In this document: one piece after another, positions 39,625 to 47,611 of the stretch
How the letters are laid out: each line of letters begins with the position of its first letter
Numbering within the stretch: position 1 is the stretch's first letter
Assembly: GCA_946402415.1 (NCBI GenBank)
Contig: CAMIWK010000005.1
Location: 1 to 47,611 of the forward strand
DNA from: an uncultured Fibrobacter sp.
GTDB taxonomy: Bacteria; Fibrobacterota; Fibrobacteria; Fibrobacterales; Fibrobacteraceae
Reading direction: 5' to 3'
DNA length: 47,611 bases
Notes under the pieces: model-generated
Database searches by the model: none
What the model was told of the DNA's origin: nothing
Seen by the model: the letters and a program-made list of their open reading frames with translations, nothing else
Translations under genes and position numbers: made by a program

Positions 39625-40833
39625 TTGCTGTACGAACTTTCCATAGAAAAGCTGGTGCAGGGGGGCGAAGGGCTTGCCCGCCTGCCTGACGGTCGCGTGT
39701 GCTTTGTGCGGGGCGGCCTGCCCGGTGAGCGCTGCCGGGTGGAACTGACCACAGGCAAGAAGGACTTTGCGCGGGGTCGGGTAGTGGAAGTTCTGGAAAA
39801 GAGCGCCGACCGCGCGCATCCGAAGTGTCCGCTGTACGGAAAGTGTGGCGGCTGCAGCCTACAACATCTGGACTCCGCGAAACAGGTTCTGTATCTGGAA
39901 CGTGTTGAGCGGGAAAACTTCAAGCGGATCGCCCACGAGGAACTGCCCAGCGATTTTGTCATCCATCAGGGGGAGCCTTGGGGCTACAGGAATCGGGCCC
40001 GCGTGGTTTACTTGGGCGACCGTGACGGTCGTTGCCGTTTTGGATTCCGCAAGCAGGAAAGCAACGGTGTGGTGCCTATCGAAAATTGCCCTGTACTCAC
40101 TGCCGGACTGAATGACTTTTTGAAAAATGCCAAGCCTGCAGAAATTTTCAAGGGGCTGAAGCACATTCCGAAAGACTTGGAGCTGAACATCTTCGACGAC
40201 GGTACGGGCCGGGTGGCCTACTATTACCGCAGGATGCCTGAGGCCCGTAAGCGTGAATGCTCCGTCAGCACCGTTATGATAGGGGCCCAAAAAATAACGA
40301 GCGATGCCTCTGTGTTTTTCCAGAGTAACCTCTCCCTGTTGCCCCGGCTGGTACAGTCTGTGCGGGAGGCGGTGGACGAGGGAATTGCCTCGGGTGCGGC
40401 GTCTGATGAATGGCTCATAGACCTTTTCAGTGGGGTGGGGTTCTTTGCCGCCTTATTGCAGGATAAGTTCAAGCGGATTACCACGGTGGAGCGGGACGGA
40501 CTGTGCCTGCAGTACGCGAAGGTTAATTTGTCTGCTACCGCTTCCATTGAAAACGTTTCCGCCCCGGCGGAGGAGTGGCTGGTAAAGAACGTGGTGGATA
40601 TTCCCGCCACCCTGATTGTGGACCCGCCCAGGACGGGGCTCCCGCCAGAAGCGCTAGGGGCCATCGTAAAAAGCTCGGTGAACCGGGTGATTTACGTGTC
40701 TTGCGACCCGGTGACTCTGGCCAGGGATTTTGCAAAGTTCAGTACGGCGGGGTTTACCCTGAAACGTGCAGAAGGTTTCGCCTTTTACCCCCAGACGCCC
40801 CATCTGGAAATGTTGTTCGTGCTGGCCCGCTAG
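39625..40833 (+). CDS. rlmD: 23S rRNA (uracil-C5)-methyltransferase, RlmD/RumA family
   Basis: About 402 residues from a TTG chosen because family members begin just before the TRAM domain (IEKLVQGGEGLARLPDGRVC); earlier in-frame starts reach into the cassette border. No ribosome site is visible, and a TATATT box only a few bases upstream suggests an almost leaderless message. The iron-sulfur ligands are CPLYGKCGGC plus Cys in IENCPVL. The SAM domain has FFQSNLSLL, DLFSGVGFFAALL and DPPRTGLPPEAL, and YVSCDPVTLARD contains the catalytic cysteine. It should methylate a uridine of 23S rRNA (U1939 in E. coli); RlmD, RlmC and TrmA-type relatives are hard to split, but the cluster and TRAM domain favour RlmD. 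Confidence 0.85.
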   Translation: MLYELSIEKLVQGGEGLARLPDGRVCFVRGGLPGERCRVELTTGKKDFARGRVVEVLEKSADRAHPKCPLYGKCGGCSLQHLDSAKQVLYLERVERENFKRIAHEELPSDFVIHQGEPWGYRNRARVVYLGDRDGRCRFGFRKQESNGVVPIENCPVLTAGLNDFLKNAKPAEIFKGLKHIPKDLELNIFDDGTGRVAYYYRRMPEARKRECSVSTVMIGAQKITSDASVFFQSNLSLLPRLVQSVREAVDEGIASGAASDEWLIDLFSGVGFFAALLQDKFKRITTVERDGLCLQYAKVNLSATASIENVSAPAEEWLVKNVVDIPATLIVDPPRTGLPPEALGAIVKSSVNRVIYVSCDPVTLARDFAKFSTAGFTLKRAEGFAFYPQTPHLEMLFVLAR

Positions 40834-40883
40834 AATCGCATTCCCGTATTTTGCTAGATTGTGAAGGTAAAGATGAGGTGATT

Positions 40884-41321
40884 ATGAAAAAATCATTGTT
40901 TTTGTTGTTTGTTGCCTTTGGACTGTTTTTCGGGGCCTGCTCTACCGAAGAGCCTTCGGTGGTTTGCGGCAGGGAATGGAACCCGGGCACCCAGGTGGTG
41001 GCCGATACGTCTAGCGAGTTTGCCCTGAACGACCCGCTGATTGTGCAGTTCCGCTACGGCAAGAATTTCGACTTTACCAAGATGACCATTACCTTCTACG
41101 AGGGAACCCTCGCAAGCAAGGGCAAGAAGATTTGGGACCGCGATGTGGCCGTGACCGAAAAACTGGGCGCCTACACATTGCAGGGAAAGTCCAAGCACGG
41201 GGGCCTCATGACCGCACGTGAACTGGCTCACCAGAAGAATCCCGGTTCCGTGGTGGTAGAATTCAGCACCGAGGGCCGCGTGTTGGCGGCCAAGGAACTG
41301 ACCTTGACCAAGAACAAGTAA
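40884..41321 (+). CDS. small lipoprotein of unknown function
   Basis: 145 residues from ATG. MKKSLFLLFVAFGLFFGACS is a lipoprotein signal with cleavage before Cys20. The mature protein is probably mostly beta (VQFRYGKNFDFTKMTITFYEG, KLGAYTLQGKSKHGG) with one more cysteine soon after the lipid anchor (VVCGREW). I do not recognise a family. It begins a run of three lipoprotein genes and the MetH-like gene, all on the plus strand with short gaps. A TAGATT box lies about 24 bases upstream of the start. Confidence 0.75.
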   Translation: MKKSLFLLFVAFGLFFGACSTEEPSVVCGREWNPGTQVVADTSSEFALNDPLIVQFRYGKNFDFTKMTITFYEGTLASKGKKIWDRDVAVTEKLGAYTLQGKSKHGGLMTARELAHQKNPGSVVVEFSTEGRVLAAKELTLTKNK

Positions 41322-41350
41322 CTTGACGTTTTTTTGAAAGACTTATTGGA

Positions 41351-42280
41351 ATGCGCATGAGACGTTTTGCTTTTTTGGGTGCCGCCTTTGGGCTTCTGCT
41401 CTTGTCGGGCTGTAACGAGACTACGGTGACCGTAGGCTACAGGCTACAGGCTCCTGTGGACTTGGAACTGTACGCCGAAAGTTATTATGCCACGGTGGAC
41501 ATGGAAGGTACCGAACAGATGGGAACCATTACGGCTGCCTATGATGACCTGAACTATTCCTCCAGCGGCGACACCGTGAAGGTGAAGCGCAAGTACGTGA
41601 TGGATAAGTCCCGGGGCTACCTGAAGAACTTTATGCCTACGGAACTGGCTTTCCGCATTAAGGAAGTGGACCTTGCGGCTGTGGATCGCGTTGTAACTTC
41701 TCTGGAAGGAATCGATGACGGCTACGATACGCTTTTGAACCATATTCCCATGCCCGAACGTTGGCGCAAGCAGCTTTTGAATCCGGACTACAAGCCCCAC
41801 CTGAAACGCCTGGAAAAGCACCGCTGGGAAATGACCCACCTGCTCAAGGGAGAGGTTCCCTCTAAGGGGAACATCACGAAGCTGCTGCAGGACCAGGGAC
41901 GCTTGAACTTTGCCTTGATCAAGGTCGATTCCGTTGTGGTGAAAGGATTTGAAAATCGGGACCACCGCCGTTGCCTGGATTACGTGGTTTACCTTACGGA
42001 GACCGAAAGTTTTCCCTATTACATCTGGGAGCAGCACGTGAACAGCAACATCATCCCGGAAAAGTACAAGGCCTATAATTCTGGCCTGAAGGCGGAGTAC
42101 AATACGGCCTTCGAGGTGATGATGGAACCCGAGACGGGAATCCCCTGCCAGGAGCGCGAAGTGAAGGTGGGCAAGCACACTATGGTGCACCCCATTACCA
42201 AGGACACGGTGGTGTTCGAGAGCCACATTACCAACGAGCGCCTGTTTAACCTGAAAAGGCCCGAGGAGAGCGCCGAATAA
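41351..42280 (+). CDS. lipoprotein of unknown function
   Basis: 309 residues. RRFAFLGAAFGLLLLSGCNE is a lipoprotein signal with a classic LSGC lipobox. The mature part is mixed alpha/beta and charged, with no domain I can identify; DHRRCLDYVVYLTETES and the late CQEREVKVGKHTMVHP hold its other cysteines. It starts 29 bases after the previous lipoprotein gene and its TAA overlaps the ATG of the next one, so these are one transcript and probably work together at the envelope. Confidence 0.75.
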   Translation: MRMRRFAFLGAAFGLLLLSGCNETTVTVGYRLQAPVDLELYAESYYATVDMEGTEQMGTITAAYDDLNYSSSGDTVKVKRKYVMDKSRGYLKNFMPTELAFRIKEVDLAAVDRVVTSLEGIDDGYDTLLNHIPMPERWRKQLLNPDYKPHLKRLEKHRWEMTHLLKGEVPSKGNITKLLQDQGRLNFALIKVDSVVVKGFENRDHRRCLDYVVYLTETESFPYYIWEQHVNSNIIPEKYKAYNSGLKAEYNTAFEVMMEPETGIPCQEREVKVGKHTMVHPITKDTVVFESHITNERLFNLKRPEESAE

Positions 42281-42765
42281 TGTTTTTTGCTGGGTGTGGG
42301 AAGTCGTTTGCCAAAAACTTTAGGGAGTACCTAGAGGCGCTCCTTGGGTTTGCTGTACTTGCGCTGTTCTCTGGATGCGCGAACCATCCTTCGCCCCAGC
42401 AGACCATGGTAGACGACCGCTACCTGGTTTACGAGCAGACCTACAAGGCCTATACCGAAGCCGAGCAGAAGTACCTGAACCTGCTTTTCAATATCGAGCG
42501 TATGCCCGAAGAGGAAGAGCTGTGGATGATGAAGCGCGACCAGATGCTGGAACTGCTGCAGCTTCGGGACCTGATGCTCCAGGCCCGCGCCGAGCTGGAC
42601 GATGCGGTGCAGGACTGGGAGAAGCACCTGCAGGAGGTCCAGGCCGAGGCGAAGAAGGAACAGGTCAAGCAGTACAACCCGAATTTCCCGGGTCGTGATG
42701 GCCAGAGGACAAGCCCTGGGCAGTTGCTCCCCGGCGAAGTCAAGGGCAAGAACCAGCGGTGGTGA
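42280..42765 (+). CDS. coiled-coil lipoprotein of unknown function
   Basis: 161 residues; ATG overlaps the previous stop (TAATG). Hydrophobic residues ~19-32 end in LALFSGCANH, a lipobox at Cys33, although the leader before it is longer than usual; a later start may be used. The mature protein is mostly a charged helix (~45-130: YEQTYKAYTEAEQKYLNLL, MKRDQMLELLQLRDLMLQAR) likely to form a coiled coil, then a Pro/Gln/Gly-rich end. The shape resembles short periplasmic lipoproteins that bridge complexes, but no family is recognised. Confidence 0.7.
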   Translation: MFFAGCGKSFAKNFREYLEALLGFAVLALFSGCANHPSPQQTMVDDRYLVYEQTYKAYTEAEQKYLNLLFNIERMPEEEELWMMKRDQMLELLQLRDLMLQARAELDDAVQDWEKHLQEVQAEAKKEQVKQYNPNFPGRDGQRTSPGQLLPGEVKGKNQRW

Positions 42766-42777
42766 CGGAATTTTTAT

Positions 42778-45084
42778 ATGAATCTTTCCAAATCTTACCA
42801 GGACCTGATTTCTTGCTGTAACCACCAGATTGTGATTCTGGATGGCGGTTTTGGTGCGATGGTCCAGCGCTCGCATTTGACCGAGGCTGATTTTCGCGGG
42901 AAGATGTTTGCCGACCATTACGTGAACCTGACGGGCGACAACGACGTGCTGTGCCTTACCGCAGCAGGCAAGGTGAAGAGTATCCACCTGGATTACTTGA
43001 ACGCGGGCGCAGACCTGATAAGGACCAATACATTTGGGGCCACCAGTTTTGGCCAGGCGAAATACCGCCTGGAGCATATGGCCTACGACATTGCCAAGGC
43101 TGGTGCCCAGGTGGCCCGGGATGCGGTGAAGGAATACAATGAGCTGCGAGCGCTGAAGGGTGCTATGATAACGCCCAAGTTCGTGGTAGGAAGTATCGGC
43201 CCTGCCGGAGAAAACCAGGATGTGGCTTTTGGCGACCTGGTGCGGGCTTATGGCGAACAGGTCAGGGGACTTCTGGACGGAGGAGCGGATGCCCTTTTGG
43301 TGGAGGGCGTTTCTGATACGCTGAACGGCAGGGCTGCCCTTTATGCGATATGCAAGGAATGCGAGTCTCGCGGGGAACTTTTTCCCATCATGGTTTCGGG
43401 TGTCGTTACCGGCGGAGATTCCCGCTTGCAGACAGGGCAGACGGCCAGGGCCTTTTGGCATAGTGTCTCCAGTTTTCCGATTTTCAGTATCGGCTTCAAC
43501 AGTTGCGTGCGGGATGTGAACGACGCCTATGTGCGTGTCAGCGTTGTAGCCGACGGGGAAATTCCGGAGGAGTCTTCGGTGAACATCGTGGGAGGCTGTA
43601 GCGCTACCACGCCCGAGGCTATACGTGCCCTTGCGCGGACTTTTGCCCACAGGGATCCCCGTAAGGTGCCTGCCCGAGATTACGACCTGCTGTTGAGCGG
43701 GCTTGACCCTATGGAGGTGGAGCCCGGGTGCCGTTTTGTGAATATCGCCCCGCCGGGCAAGGGCGGACAGGTGATTGCCGTAAATTTGGACGGAGATCTT
43801 GAAGACCCCAAGTCCGGTATGCCCAGGCTTTTGAATGACATGCTGAAGGACCCGGCTCTGGCAAAGAGCCCCGTCATGATAGAGTCCCTCAGGTGGGACG
43901 TGCTGCTTTCGGGCATGGAGTGCGTACAGGGCAAGGGAATCGTGAATTCCATCAGCCTCAAGGAAGGGGAGGAGGTTTTCCTTACCAAGGCCGAAGAAAT
44001 CCGGCGCCATGGGTTTGCCGTAGTGTGCAGGGCGGAAGACGAAAATGGCTTGGCCCTGACTTGTGGGCGTCGTGAAGAATTGATAGGGCGGATGTACCGC
44101 CTGCTGGTGGGCAAGCTGAATTTTGCTCCCGAAGATATTTTGTTCGACCCGGTGGTGATTCCCATTGGTACGGGCAGGGATGAGCATCCCGAAACTATAA
44201 AGGCCTTTTTTGAGACATGCCGCTATGTGAAGGACAATCTGCCCCATGCCCACGTGGTAGGTGACGTGTCTCTTCTGGGCTACGCCTTTAGGGAAGACCC
44301 CTTCTTGCGTGGAGCCATGAATTCTGTATTCCTGTACCACGCGACCCATGCGGGAATGGTCTTTGGGATTGGGGACCTGCAGTCGGTGCCGCCTTACGCG
44401 GATGTGCCGTCGGAACTGAGCCATCGGATCGAAGACCTGCTGTTCAACCGCAGTGCTGGCGCCACGGACGCCCTGCTGGAGTATGCAGAAGCGTGTAGCA
44501 GGAACAAGGGCAAGGATGGCTCCGACGGCGGAAAGATTTTTATGCCCCGGCTGGAAAAGCGCTTTGTGGAACTGAAGCAGAAGTTGTCGGCCAAGCGGCA
44601 GGCCCTTGAATCTGGGGACAGACCCCGGCCGCCGTTCCAGGCGAAAATCCTGCTGGTGTCTATGGATTCTGTCATTCACGATATCGACAGGGACATTTTG
44701 TCGGAACTTTTGTCGTGCTACGGCATTCCCGTAGTGGACTTGGGGCGCGGCGGTTCTTGCGAAAAGATTGTGGAGGCCGTGCTTTTCGAACAGCCCGACA
44801 TGGTCTACCTTTCGGCCCAGTTTAAGGCGGGCCTTTCCGAAATGAGGCGCGTGGTCCGGGAATTCAAGCGTCAGGAAATCGGCACGGCCCTGATGGTGGG
44901 TGGCGATGCGGTGTCCGATGCCCTTGCTTCAGTCCGGATAGCCCCAGTGGCGCTTGGCCCGGTAATCTACGTTTCCGATGTGAGAAAGACCGTCAAGGTG
45001 GTGGAGGCCTATATGGACGAATCCAAGCGTCCGGCGTTTCTTGCGGCCCTGAAGGCCCACCAAGACAAGCTCCGCCTCTCTTGA
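42778..45084 (+). CDS. MetH-like protein with altered zinc, pterin and cobalamin sites
   Basis: 768 residues that follow methionine synthase MetH over three modules: homocysteine-binding barrel (~15-300; ILDGGFGAMVQ, GADLIRTNTFGAT), pterin-binding barrel (~335-535; ECVQGKGIVNSISLKEGEE, AMNSVFLYHATHAG) and a cap plus cobalamin-binding domain (~545-745). The AdoMet reactivation domain is absent. Key residues are changed: two of three zinc ligands appear replaced (GFNSC for GLNC; GGCS for GGCC at 272-275), DPN is DPV (458), and the DxHxxG of the cobalamin domain reads VIHDID (632-637). The reading frame is intact and the fold looks kept. It may be a repurposed binding protein or a divergent enzyme with another substrate. 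It follows the lipoprotein genes by 12 bases. Confidence 0.8.
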   Translation: MNLSKSYQDLISCCNHQIVILDGGFGAMVQRSHLTEADFRGKMFADHYVNLTGDNDVLCLTAAGKVKSIHLDYLNAGADLIRTNTFGATSFGQAKYRLEHMAYDIAKAGAQVARDAVKEYNELRALKGAMITPKFVVGSIGPAGENQDVAFGDLVRAYGEQVRGLLDGGADALLVEGVSDTLNGRAALYAICKECESRGELFPIMVSGVVTGGDSRLQTGQTARAFWHSVSSFPIFSIGFNSCVRDVNDAYVRVSVVADGEIPEESSVNIVGGCSATTPEAIRALARTFAHRDPRKVPARDYDLLLSGLDPMEVEPGCRFVNIAPPGKGGQVIAVNLDGDLEDPKSGMPRLLNDMLKDPALAKSPVMIESLRWDVLLSGMECVQGKGIVNSISLKEGEEVFLTKAEEIRRHGFAVVCRAEDENGLALTCGRREELIGRMYRLLVGKLNFAPEDILFDPVVIPIGTGRDEHPETIKAFFETCRYVKDNLPHAHVVGDVSLLGYAFREDPFLRGAMNSVFLYHATHAGMVFGIGDLQSVPPYADVPSELSHRIEDLLFNRSAGATDALLEYAEACSRNKGKDGSDGGKIFMPRLEKRFVELKQKLSAKRQALESGDRPRPPFQAKILLVSMDSVIHDIDRDILSELLSCYGIPVVDLGRGGSCEKIVEAVLFEQPDMVYLSAQFKAGLSEMRRVVREFKRQEIGTALMVGGDAVSDALASVRIAPVALGPVIYVSDVRKTVKVVEAYMDESKRPAFLAALKAHQDKLRLS

Positions 45085-45109
45085 ACTTCTGGGCCCTTTT
45101 TGCTAAATT
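45081..45109 (+). promoter_or_regulatory. promoter of yceD-rpmF-plsX
   Basis: -35 TTGAAC (45081-45086), 17-base spacer, -10 TAAATT (45104-45109). The -35 overlaps the stop of the MetH-like gene. Transcription would start near 45116, two or three bases before the TTG start of yceD. Confidence 0.7.
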
Positions 45110-45118
45110 TAGCCCGCT

Positions 45119-45649
45119 TTGAAAATTGAACTTGTCAAGACTCTCGCTGAACCCGAGGACCGCCGCACGGTCTGGTCCAGAAGTGATGCCCCCGAGCTGT
45201 TCGATGAACTGCACCTGGTGGGCGAGCTTGTGGCCGAACTGCTGGTGAGCCCCGAGGCTGGTGACCGCTTTTTGCTGACGGGCAAGCTTTCTGGTACGCA
45301 GAACCTTACCTGCTCCAGAACGCTGGAACCTTTCGACCGCCCCTTCTCTACCGAGATGGTGGTGGAGGTGACCCGCAGCCAGGTGGCCTCCCAGGAGCTT
45401 GACGAGGAGGACGCCGACGTGTACGCCTACCGGATTCCCCAGAATCAGGAGTTCGTAGAGGTCTCGGAGTGCGTTCGGGAGCTTGTAATCCTGCAAGAAC
45501 CGCAGGCTCCCGTGAAAAATCCCGAAGAAGATTTTATCTTTGTACCAAACAATCAAGCCGACGGAGATGACCCAGGCGCCGAAAGCCCCATGGACCCCCG
45601 TTGGGAAAAACTAAAAGCTCTCAAGAGCAAAATGGAAAATAGGAGTTAA
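45119..45649 (+). CDS. yceD: YceD / DUF177 family protein
   Basis: 176 residues from TTG; there is no ribosome site and the predicted transcript would begin only a few bases upstream, so this may be a leaderless start. [44 protein letters not shown] matches the DUF177 pattern, with one cysteine of the CxRC-like motif replaced (LTCSR). The C-terminus is acidic, then basic ([13 protein letters not shown]), as usual. The gene nearly always precedes rpmF, as here (ATG two bases after the stop). Its role is linked to 23S rRNA processing or ribosome assembly in bacteria and plastids. Confidence 0.85.
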   Translation: MKIELVKTLAEPEDRRTVWSRSDAPELFDELHLVGELVAELLVSPEAGDRFLLTGKLSGTQNLTCSRTLEPFDRPFSTEMVVEVTRSQVASQELDEEDADVYAYRIPQNQEFVEVSECVRELVILQEPQAPVKNPEEDFIFVPNNQADGDDPGAESPMDPRWEKLKALKSKMENRS

Positions 45650-45651
45650 AA

Positions 45652-45840
45652 ATGGCCGTACCTAAAAGAAAGACCTCTACCGCCCGTCGTGACAAGCGCC
45701 GTACCCATTGGAAGATGGAAGCCCCGGCTATGGCTACTTGCGATCATTGCGGTTCCGTGAAGCGCCCGCACCGCGTGTGCCCGGTCTGCGGTTTCTACAA
45801 TGGCGTAGAAGTTGTCGACATGAAGGGTGCCGAAGCCTAA
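45652..45840 (+). CDS. rpmF: 50S ribosomal protein L32
   Basis: 62 residues. [20 protein letters not shown] is the diagnostic L32 start, followed by a zinc ribbon CDHC...CPVC (residues 30-33 and 43-46). Strong AGGAG lies before the ATG, overlapping the end of yceD. It is the second gene of the yceD-rpmF-plsX unit, which links ribosome and phospholipid synthesis in many bacteria. Confidence 0.97.
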   Translation: MAVPKRKTSTARRDKRRTHWKMEAPAMATCDHCGSVKRPHRVCPVCGFYNGVEVVDMKGAEA

Positions 45841-45872
45841 TTGTTCTAAATTAACGAAAAAGGGAGGATTCC

Positions 45873-46856
45873 ATGATTCGTGTAGCTCTGGATGCTCTGG
45901 GTGGCGACTTTGCCCCCGATGTGGTTGTTGAAGGCGCCGTCAATGCGGTGAACAAGAACCCCAATGTCCACGTTGTCCTTTGCGGCCCCGAGGCCGTGGT
46001 CAAGGAGAAGCTTGCAAAGCTTGGCTATGCGGGTAATGGAATCTCTGTCGTCGATGCCCCCGATCCGGTGGCCATGGACGAACACCCTGTTCAGGTTCTC
46101 AAGAAGAAGCCCCATTCTGGCCTGGTGACCTGCGTGGCCCTCCAGAAGAAGGGTATGGTAGACGCCTCTGTGAGCGCCGGTAATTCCGGTGCCATGATGG
46201 CGAGCTGCCTTATGCTCTTGGGCAAGTCTAGCGAAAAGTTCAGCCGCCCGCCTATCGGGTGCGTGATCCCTACTGCCGACCGCCCCATCATCTTGGTGGA
46301 TGCCGGTGCCAATGTGGATGAACGCGCCTCTACCCTAGTGGACTTTGCCATCGCGGGTTCCGCCTTTGCCGAGACCTACTTCGGATACCAGAACCCGAAG
46401 GTTGGCCTCTTGAATATGGGCGAAGAGGAACACAAGGGCCCGGCTGTGCTTCAGGAAGCACACCAGCTGTTGAAGTCCGCCCCGGTGAACTTTATCGGCA
46501 ACATCGAAGGCGAGACACTCATTATGGGTGCTGCCGACGTGGTGGTGACCTCTGGCTTTACGGGCAACGTGGTTTTGAAGATGCTGGAAGGTTTCTTCGA
46601 ACTGCACCAGAAGATGTTCGGCACTATCGATACCGAGGCTGGCCGTCGCTTTGCCGAGATGTGGGACTACCGCATGACTGGTGGCGCCTTGCTCTTGGGT
46701 CTGAACGGCACGGGCATTATCGCCCACGGACGCTCCGACGCTCTCGCCATCGAGAAGGCTGTGGAAGTGGCCGCCAAGTATGCCGAGAAGGGCGTGTTCA
46801 AGAACGTGAACGAACGCCTGTCCGCCATCAAGGACGAACCTGCCGAGGCCAAGTAA
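45873..46856 (+). CDS. plsX: phosphate acyltransferase PlsX
   Basis: 327 residues; GGGAGGA precedes the ATG by six bases. IRVALDALGGDFAPDVVVEGAV is the PlsX start, then SVSAGNSGAMMASCLMLLGK, RPPIGCVIPTADRPIILVDAGANVD, LLNMGEEEHKG, and TSGFTGNVVLKMLEGFFE. The enzyme makes acyl-phosphate from acyl-ACP for PlsY in phosphatidic acid synthesis, at the cytoplasmic membrane face. It is third after yceD and rpmF and is followed by a terminator, then fabD with its own promoter-like box. Confidence 0.96.
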   Translation: MIRVALDALGGDFAPDVVVEGAVNAVNKNPNVHVVLCGPEAVVKEKLAKLGYAGNGISVVDAPDPVAMDEHPVQVLKKKPHSGLVTCVALQKKGMVDASVSAGNSGAMMASCLMLLGKSSEKFSRPPIGCVIPTADRPIILVDAGANVDERASTLVDFAIAGSAFAETYFGYQNPKVGLLNMGEEEHKGPAVLQEAHQLLKSAPVNFIGNIEGETLIMGAADVVVTSGFTGNVVLKMLEGFFELHQKMFGTIDTEAGRRFAEMWDYRMTGGALLLGLNGTGIIAHGRSDALAIEKAVEVAAKYAEKGVFKNVNERLSAIKDEPAEAK

Positions 46857-46922
46857 ACGGCGTTTGCTAAAGAACGCTGGCAAACTAAGGCATTTGCTAA
46901 TTTGTCTGTAACAGGCTTTTAA

Positions 46923-46954
46923 GGACGGAGTTGAAAAGCTCCGTTCTTTTTTTT
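46923..46954 (+). terminator. intrinsic terminator after plsX
   Basis: Arms GGACGGAG (46923-46930) and CTCCGTTC (46939-46946, one G-U pair), eight-base loop, then eight T. Confidence 0.9.
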
Positions 46955-47056
46955 GTGTATTGCGCCCCGACCTTACAAAAACATTCCAATATGCTTTTAT
47001 TTGCAGGGATTTCGCGGATTTTGCTCGTTCGCCCTAGGAATGCTTCTGTTCTTTTT

Positions 47057-47062
47057 TAAATT
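47057..47062 (+). promoter_or_regulatory. putative -10 box of fabD
   Basis: TAAATT followed by TGGG, as before the SulP gene (TAAATTTGGG in both). No clear -35 is visible. The leader of about 35 bases contains GCGGTTTCCCGC and ends with GGAGG before the ATG. Confidence 0.45.
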
Positions 47063-47103
47063 TGGGACGTAACAAGAAATCGCGGTTTCCCGCGGAGGTT
47101 GTA

Positions 47104-47611
47104 ATGTCCAAGACAATTCTGCTTTTCCCTGGTCAGGGCGCCCAGTATGTGGGCATGGGCCAGACTCTCGCATCCACTTTCGAGCCGGCCAAGAAACTGA
47201 TGATGCAGGCCGACGAGATTCTAGGCTTTTCGCTTTCGAAACTCATGGCGGAAGGCCCGGAAGATGTGCTGAAGAGCACCGACAATACCCAGCCGGCACT
47301 CTTTACCGTGTCTGCCATGGTGATGGAACTTTTGAAGTCCGAAGGTTTTGCCTTTGACTATGTGGCTGGCCACTCTCTGGGTGAATATTCCGCCATCTAC
47401 GCCGCCGGCGGTTTCAGCTTTGAAGAGGGCTTACGCCTGGTGCGTACCCGCGGCGAACTTATGGCCAGTGCCGGCTCCAAGAACCCGGGTGCCATGGCCG
47501 CCATTATGGGTCAGGATGAGGCCAAGATTCTGGAACTCTGCGAAGCGGTGAAGGATGCCGGCGTGGTGGTTCCGGCCAACATCAACTGCCCGGGCCAGAT
47601 TGTGGTGTCCG
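47104..47611 (+). CDS. fabD: malonyl-CoA:ACP transacylase (3' end outside window)
   Basis: The first 169 residues of a ~300-residue protein that runs off the right edge. KTILLFPGQGAQYVGMGQTL is the FabD start with the GQGAQ oxyanion segment, DNTQPALFTVSAMVMELL follows, and VAGHSLGEYSAIYAAGG holds the nucleophile serine in GHSLGE. RGELMASA includes the conserved arginine that binds the malonyl carboxylate. GGAGG stands six to seven bases before the ATG. It loads malonyl groups on ACP for fatty acid synthesis, which fits the plsX neighbour. Confidence 0.96.
   Translation, partial: MSKTILLFPGQGAQYVGMGQTLASTFEPAKKLMMQADEILGFSLSKLMAEGPEDVLKSTDNTQPALFTVSAMVMELLKSEGFAFDYVAGHSLGEYSAIYAAGGFSFEEGLRLVRTRGELMASAGSKNPGAMAAIMGQDEAKILELCEAVKDAGVVVPANINCPGQIVVS

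Noticed and set aside
42331-44679. Open frame of ~780 codons opposite the MetH-like gene
   Set aside because: It is antisense to a clear protein family, is rich in His/Arg/Gln with no domain, and such frames are produced by strong third-position G/C bias.
42778-45084. MetH-like gene as a pseudogene
   Set aside because: The frame is intact over 768 codons and the changes are restricted to cofactor residues while the surrounding fold is kept.

Overview
The window looks like chromosomal DNA of a Fibrobacter-type bacterium. This is an inference from content, not a database match: Gram-negative envelope genes, many pseudopilins, poly-serine linkers joining modules of very large secreted proteins, several Rpn-family nuclease genes, the yceD-rpmF-plsX-fabD order, and recurring TAAATT/TATATT -10 boxes. 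No rRNA, tRNA or CRISPR array was seen. Nearly all of the window is coding; the only gene-free stretch over 300 bases is 25083-25494.

Region by region. 1-2607: end of a DUF3516 DEAD/DEAH-type helicase, a small exported protein and an AlkD-like DNA glycosylase. 2716-6835: a tightly overlapping secretion/pilus operon (secretin, bitopic PilP/GspC-like protein, PilX/GspK-like minor pilin, two further pseudopilins). 6839-12104: a membrane glycosyltransferase (minus strand), a TusA-domain protein, an SGNH-like protein, a zinc-ribbon protein and a SulP anion transporter. 12205-13236: Rpn nuclease copy 1.

13310-35815 is the striking part: two paralogous four-gene operons arranged head to head as a giant imperfect inverted repeat. 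Each encodes FimT/GspH-, PilV- and PilW-like minor pilins plus a giant (2624 and 2546 residue) PilX/GspK-type protein that carries an adhesin-like exported body. A tyrosine recombinase gene sits in the middle. Both arms end in nearly the same 48-bp terminator element. The two giant proteins agree over roughly their first 2,050 residues and then switch to unrelated arrangements of Ig/PKD-like modules. Recombination between the arms would connect each promoter and pilin set to the other tail.

35976-39575 holds a smaller system of similar design: an expressed module-bearing lipoprotein gene, a second Rpn nuclease gene with the same structured leader as copy 1, and an oppositely oriented copy of the lipoprotein gene's 3' part with no start, no promoter and a different C-terminus. 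The two homologous segments begin at the same 81-bp inverted repeat. The same modules occur in the giant tails, so the region reads as a surface-antigen or adhesin diversification island.

39625-47611 returns to housekeeping genes: rlmD, three small lipoproteins, a MetH-like protein that has lost key cofactor and zinc residues, then yceD-rpmF-plsX and the start of fabD. All functions are inferred by reading translated sequence; percentages and alignments were made by eye.
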